Shown in pieces: positions 61,214 through 64,000 of a stretch of DNA of 64,000 nt. How positions within the stretch are numbered: the first letter of the stretch is position 1; each line of letters begins with the position of its first letter. The stretch spans positions 992,001-1,056,000 of the forward strand of contig CP004371.1 of NCBI GenBank assembly GCA_000597885.1. The letters run 5' to 3'. Under the pieces are notes generated by a model. It saw nothing but the letters and a program-made list of their open reading frames with translations. It had not been told where the DNA came from and did not search any database. The position numbers and the translations under genes are program-made. This stretch comes from Flammeovirgaceae bacterium 311. GTDB taxonomy: Bacteria; Bacteroidota; Bacteroidia; Cytophagales; Cyclobacteriaceae.

Positions 61214-61720
61214 TTACTTTATATATTTTTTCACTGCAGCTTCCTTATACCCCATGTTCATGAATGCAGGTATCATATTCAGCATTTGTTCAAATTGCTC
61301 GATAGATGAAGTAGAAGTCCCGCCACCGGTGATAAACTTTGAATTATCTAAGGCTATATTGTCCACCTTTTTTAATAGTCCTGCAATGGTTGTAAATCCT
61401 GGTTAGAAAAGATGAAAGGCAAAAAATCCTTCCTCGTTCTTATTTGTCGAACCGTTAGGAACTTCATTGATAAATACTTTACCATTTTTAAAGTCAGCAC
61501 CCGTTGGTTCATTTTTGCTTTTGATGATTACCGGAGTCACTCCAATTCTAGCGTCATTCTTCTTTTTACCTGTTTCAACCACCACAAATCCATAATAATC
61601 ACCTGCTGTTGTCTTAAAGGTTAGGCAATCGCCTACAGCAAATTCACTTTGACCTTGGGCCATAGATGTTAAACTAAAGATTGTAAGAATGAAAATTAGA
61701 AGTGGCAGTTTCTTTATCAT
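61214..61720 (-). pseudogene. Cassette 13: GDC-motif secreted protein interrupted by a stop codon
   Basis: A signal peptide (MIKKLPLLIFILTIFSLTSM, then AQ) starts at 61720. The first 105 codons end at TAA (61403-61405). In the same frame translation continues for 62 codons (PGFTTIAGLLKKVDNIALDN, SSIEQFEQMLNMIPAFMNMG, EAAVKKYIK) to a stop at 61214-61216, so the ancestral product had 168 residues. The first part is homologous to cassette 3 (GDC and P-T-x-x-DF-x-NG motifs) but carries an added signal peptide. A single nonsense mutation would explain the pattern; a short functional 105-residue product (stop at 61403) is possible too. Confidence 0.7.
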
Positions 61721-61734
61721 GGGATTATTATAGC

Positions 61735-61859
61735 GTACAACGTCCATTGAATAAAGCAGGCGACCTTCACCGGCCTTTACATAAAGTTCGCAAAACTGGC
61801 TGCCTTCATTGTCAATGGCTGAATGGCAGCTGGGAGCTTGCTTTATTCTGTTGTTGTAC
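61735..61859 (-). repeat. attC-like site 14
   Basis: Plus-strand ends GTACAAC (61735-61741) and GTTGTAC (61853-61859). Extended complementarity AGCGTACAAC with GTTGTACGCT of site 13. Confidence 0.88.
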
Positions 61860-61865
61860 ACTGGC

Positions 61866-62282
61866 TTACTTATTTTTCTTTTCCGCCCAACCCTTTGCTT
61901 CAAAATCCACACTAAAGTATTTGATGGTACGGTCAATAATGGTAGTGCCTAAGTTATTTGGTCTCCAAAAGCTGTAAGTGGTAAAGCTTATCATCAGCAA
62001 ACTCACAATGCATAGTCCTCTTCCAATTATTGGTGAACCCAAAGAGCTAATCATTATCAGCGGTACCGCTAAATATGTGATATAATTAATCAATAATCTT
62101 CTGCCATTCTTTATCAGTATTATTATTCGAATTGTATTTGATATTAAAATTACTAATCCACTGTAAAGTATCACCAAGTAATGAAGTCCGGAAGGTGTGA
62201 ATAAAATGTAAAGCGAATAGCAGATCAGATAAATCATGCTTATGTCCATCAGTCCGATAATGAGCTTTACACTTGATTTCAT
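61866..62282 (-). CDS. Cassette 14: four-TM membrane protein
   Basis: A 138-residue polytopic membrane protein with about four hydrophobic stretches (LIIGLMDISMIYLICYSLYI, YLVILYSGLVILISNTIRII, YITYLAVPLIMISSLGSPII, GLCIVSLLMISFTTYSFW). No family is recognised. An IS5-family element is inserted about 12 bases upstream of its start codon and has probably cut off its native promoter. Its stop lies 7 bases from site 14. Confidence 0.68.
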   Translation of the reverse strand: MKSSVKLIIGLMDISMIYLICYSLYILFTPSGLHYLVILYSGLVILISNTIRIIILIKNGRRLLINYITYLAVPLIMISSLGSPIIGRGLCIVSLLMISFTTYSFWRPNNLGTTIIDRTIKYFSVDFEAKGWAEKKNK

Positions 62283-62296
62283 AGTACTGATGCTTA

Positions 62297-63128
62297 GAAG
62301 CTATCTCATAAATGGTTTTAGCAGAATTAGCATGCAAGCCAGCAAAATGAATGCTTTATAGTTCTCTACATTGTATTCATATCTGGTCACACATCTTCTA
62401 TAATTGAAGAGCCAGGCGAAGAACCTTTCAACCTTCCATCTTCTTTTATAGCGCCTTAATTTCCTGCCATCTTGCGTCTTTTTTTTGGTTCTGTTGCCCC
62501 TATGAGGAGCAATCATTTCAATGCCTTGCTGCCGTAAAGCTTCATCTAAAGGATCTGAATCATAGGCTTTATCACCAATAAGCCGCTCTGGCAGTTCTTC
62601 AATAAAGCGCTCCTCTATCACATTCTCCACGAGTTTTACTTCGTGGGGAGATGCTGATTGGATTGAGACAGATAGTATAGTACCACCAGCATCTGTGACT
62701 GCCATGATCTTGGTCCCCTTTCCCCGTTTAGTCTTGCCAACAGAAGATCCCCCTTTTTGGCCATGCAGAATGAGCCGTCAATAAAGCACTCGCTCAAATC
62801 CACACCGCCTCTTTCATGAAGATCTCTTGCCAGGGTCTCTACCACCTTCTGCATCACTCCCTGTTCTCGCCATTGCTGGAATCTCCTGTGACAGGTTTGA
62901 TAAGGAGGATACATGGGAGGCAAATGGCTCCACTGTGCTCCTGTCTTCAAAATCCAAAGTATTCCTTCCAGCACATCTCGCTTATCTCGCCAGGGTCTGC
63001 CTTTACCATCTGTCCTCTTTGGACCATCAGGAATCATGTCCTTTATCACTTCCCACTGCTTATCTGTCAACTTCATGAAAAATAAACAACGAGCTATCAA
63101 TTAAGATCCCTATTTATGAGATGGCTTC
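62297..63128 (-). mobile_element. IS5-family (IS427-type) insertion sequence
   Basis: An 832-bp element with near-perfect terminal inverted repeats: GAAGCTATCTCATAAATGG at the left end and GAAGCCATCTCATAAATAGG read inward from the right. It is flanked by a 2-bp TA duplication (62295-62296 and 63129-63130), as expected for the IS427 group. It lies inside cassette 14. Confidence 0.88.
62301..63100 (-). CDS. IS5-family transposase read through a -1 frameshift
   Basis: Two overlapping frames (63100 to 62636 and 62705 to 62301) encode one transposase. The first carries [20 protein letters not shown] (DUF4096-type N-terminus), [16 protein letters not shown] and [15 protein letters not shown] with the first Asp. 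The second carries [36 protein letters not shown] with the second Asp and [20 protein letters not shown] with the Glu. Slippage at AAAAAGGGGG on the - strand (complement 62749-62758) gives [18 protein letters not shown] and continuous protein. Programmed -1 shifting is known for IS427-group elements. The initiation codon for the first frame may be the inner ATG at MKLTDK. Confidence 0.87.
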
Positions 63129-63154
63129 TAGTTACGAAAGGGCTTTTTGCTAGT

Positions 63155-63281
63155 GTACAACGTCCATTGAATAAAGCAGCCGCCCATTCACAGACGATTG
63201 CTCAAAGTTCGATAAGTTAGCACCCTGTATTGTCAATGGCAACCATGCTGGCGGGGAGGTTGCTTTATTCTGTTGTTGTGG
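63155..63281 (-). repeat. attC-like site 15
   Basis: Plus-strand ends GTACAAC (63155-63161) and GTTGTGG (63275-63281). AGTGTACAAC pairs exactly with GTTGTACACT of site 14, showing that both cassette-14 ends persist despite the IS insertion. Confidence 0.87.
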
Positions 63282-63323
63282 GTAGTCTTTTATTTTATTG
63301 ATTATGCTGCAGTATCTAATTTT

Positions 63324-63662
63324 TCAATCCACCGTCTGAATGGTGTCCTTTAAATGCCTTATCATCCAATCATCATTCTTCTTGATAGCATACCCATTAT
63401 AGTCAACCTGCCCTCTATTTCCATAGATTGTCATACTGAATGGTAAAGTGTCCTTCTTTAAATCATTCTCGTTATAGCTGTACTTATAGTTCTTATAGCC
63501 ACCAATTTTAGCCATTATCTCCTTATCATTTTTATGATCCTCTACCATTTCATTCAGAAAATCTGGCGTAGTAACATCAATATAGAATCTAACAATCCAT
63601 GAGCCAATGAATGCCACAGCGCAGGTTACTAATATGTAAATAATGATTTTTTTATTCATCAC
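63324..63662 (-). CDS. Cassette 15: small membrane-anchored protein
   Basis: A 112-residue protein with one N-terminal TM (KKIIIYILVTCAVAFIGSWI) and a periplasmic domain of alpha/beta character that ends in LPFSMTIYGNRGQVDYNGYA and KKNDDWMIRHLKD. This resembles small Coa1-like or DUF4878-like periplasmic domains, but I cannot assign a family. It is the only gene of its cassette. Confidence 0.65.
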   Translation of the reverse strand: MMNKKIIIYILVTCAVAFIGSWIVRFYIDVTTPDFLNEMVEDHKNDKEIMAKIGGYKNYKYSYNENDLKKDTLPFSMTIYGNRGQVDYNGYAIKKNDDWMIRHLKDTIQTVD

Positions 63663-63750
63663 GCTTTCTACGATTAAATGCCTCTATTCCACTTTAATAA
63701 ATCTGATATCAAGCCAGTTAGAAGTATGTAGAGGTGCTTTTTTGGATTAC

Positions 63751-63759
63751 CCACAACGT
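63751..63759 (-). repeat. attC-like site 16, left fragment (split by IS)
   Basis: CCACAAC plus GT. TACCCACAAC pairs exactly with GTTGTGGGTA of site 15. The ACGT at 63756-63759 is the presumed target copy; the rest of the site should lie beyond the window after the IS. Confidence 0.83.
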
Positions 63760-64000
63760 CAGTCTGTGCGAAAAGCACCGCTGTTAAAACTGTTGAATTT
63801 TCTTCAGTTTAACAACAGGTTTAGCTAAATTAAGGGATGCACCATCTGACGGGAAGAGATCGTAATCAGACTTTTTCAACTAGTCTGGAGGCATCCATAT
63901 CAGCTGATAATCCAGTTAGGGTCATTGATGCTTTTGTAGATGCACTGCCCCTTTTGGAGATGGGTTTCAAGGGAGTGGAGCCCAAAGCTACGGGCAGACC
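63760..64000 (+). mobile_element. IS1182-family insertion sequence, copy 2 (partial)
   Basis: The 241 visible bases appear identical to 54784-55024, including the terminal CAGTCTGTGCGAAAA and the transposase start at 63837. It sits at exactly the same position and orientation in its attC site as copy 1. Confidence 0.9.
63837..64000 (+). CDS. IS1182-family transposase, N-terminus (runs off the window)
   Basis: The first 54 codons match copy 1 residue for residue (MHHLTGRDRNQTFSTSLEAS onwards). The rest is outside the window. Confidence 0.9.
   Translation, partial: MHHLTGRDRNQTFSTSLEASISADNPVRVIDAFVDALPLLEMGFKGVEPKATGR

Larger units (their letters stand above)
50776..63759 (-). other. Integron-type gene-cassette array (16 attC-like sites, no integrase in window)
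   Basis: Sixteen related 120-127-bp imperfect palindromes alternate with short - strand genes. On the coding strand each site begins with AACAACAGAATAAAGC and ends with GCTTTATTCAATGGACGTT. The pair GAATAAAGC/GCTTTATTC forms the outer stem. Inner stems (CCATT/AATGG, CCTTTGC/GCAAAGG) are visible in most sites. Bases next to the invariant AAC and GTT are cassette-specific: the start and end of each cassette are reverse complements over about 8-10 bases. This is the known signature of cassettes that circularise at attC. Polarity places the insertion point (attI, integrase) to the right of the window and the oldest cassettes at 50.8 kb. Within the window it is a cluster of attC sites lacking an integrase. 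Confidence 0.82.

Noticed and set aside
50776-63300. The regularly spaced repeats as a CRISPR array
   Set aside because: The units are over 120 bp, palindromic and diverged, the spacers are 300-1300 bp and contain genes, and no cas gene is present.
50776-63300. REP/BIME-like or retron-type structural repeats
   Set aside because: REP units do not show end-to-end covariation between neighbouring copies nor bound single genes; no reverse transcriptase or RAYT gene is seen.

Overview
The window looks like chromosomal DNA of a Bacteroidota bacterium, probably of the order Cytophagales. The evidence is a SusC/SusD glycan-uptake pair, a Bacteroidota-type promoter (TTG, 19 nt, TAACTTTG) in front of mazEF, a DUF4377 protein, a CDGSH iron-sulfur protein, a pappalysin-type (M43) lipoprotein protease and many Bacteroidota-style lipoproteins. 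No species assignment is attempted.

Positions 1-30.5 kb hold ordinary core and housekeeping genes, mostly on the + strand: a truncated GNAT acetyltransferase, a GH2 glycosidase, lgt, a radical-SAM-like protein that has lost its cluster cysteines, a DASS transporter, a ThuA-domain lipoprotein, an M28 peptidase, an AI-2E family permease, a multi-PAS histidine kinase, a bacterial alpha-2-macroglobulin paired with penicillin-binding protein 1C, an M20 amidohydrolase, an OmpR-type two-component pair and an M43 protease. Several rho-independent terminators separate them.

Positions 30.6-45.1 kb form a polysaccharide-utilisation locus. On the - strand in transcription order it has a GH31 alpha-glycosidase with a PA14 insert, SusC, SusD and a PKD-type surface lipoprotein, closed by a terminator, followed by a GH2 lipoprotein. 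A DUF5060/DUF4038 glycosidase is divergent on the + strand. A perfect 22-bp palindrome lies in the divergent intergenic region.

Positions 45.4-50.6 kb are a junkyard of mobile DNA: a mazEF module, a 5'-truncated IS110 transposase, an intact IS110-family transposase, IS256 transposase fragments, and an in-frame chimera of a CNNM/DUF21-CBS membrane protein with the C-terminus of an IS21 IstB ATPase.

Positions 50.776 kb to the right edge hold the most interesting feature: an integron-type gene-cassette array. Sixteen imperfect palindromic sites of about 120-127 bp (two of them split by an insertion sequence) alternate with short genes, all on the - strand. Each cassette starts and ends with its own inverted repeat of about 8-10 bp that covaries from cassette to cassette around an invariant GTT/AAC, as expected for circular intermediates recombined at attC. 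On the coding strand each site opens with AACAACAGAATAAAGC and closes with ACGTTR. No integrase gene is in the window; by polarity it should lie to the right. Cargo includes lipoproteins, small secreted and membrane proteins, a DUF433/DUF5615 toxin-antitoxin pair, two members of one GDC-motif family (one broken by a stop codon), and three related cassettes without a gene that share a spaced AAGACCTT/AAGGTCTT element. An IS1182-family element has inserted twice at the identical base of an attC site with an ACGT duplication, and an IS5-family (IS427-type) element sits inside another cassette.
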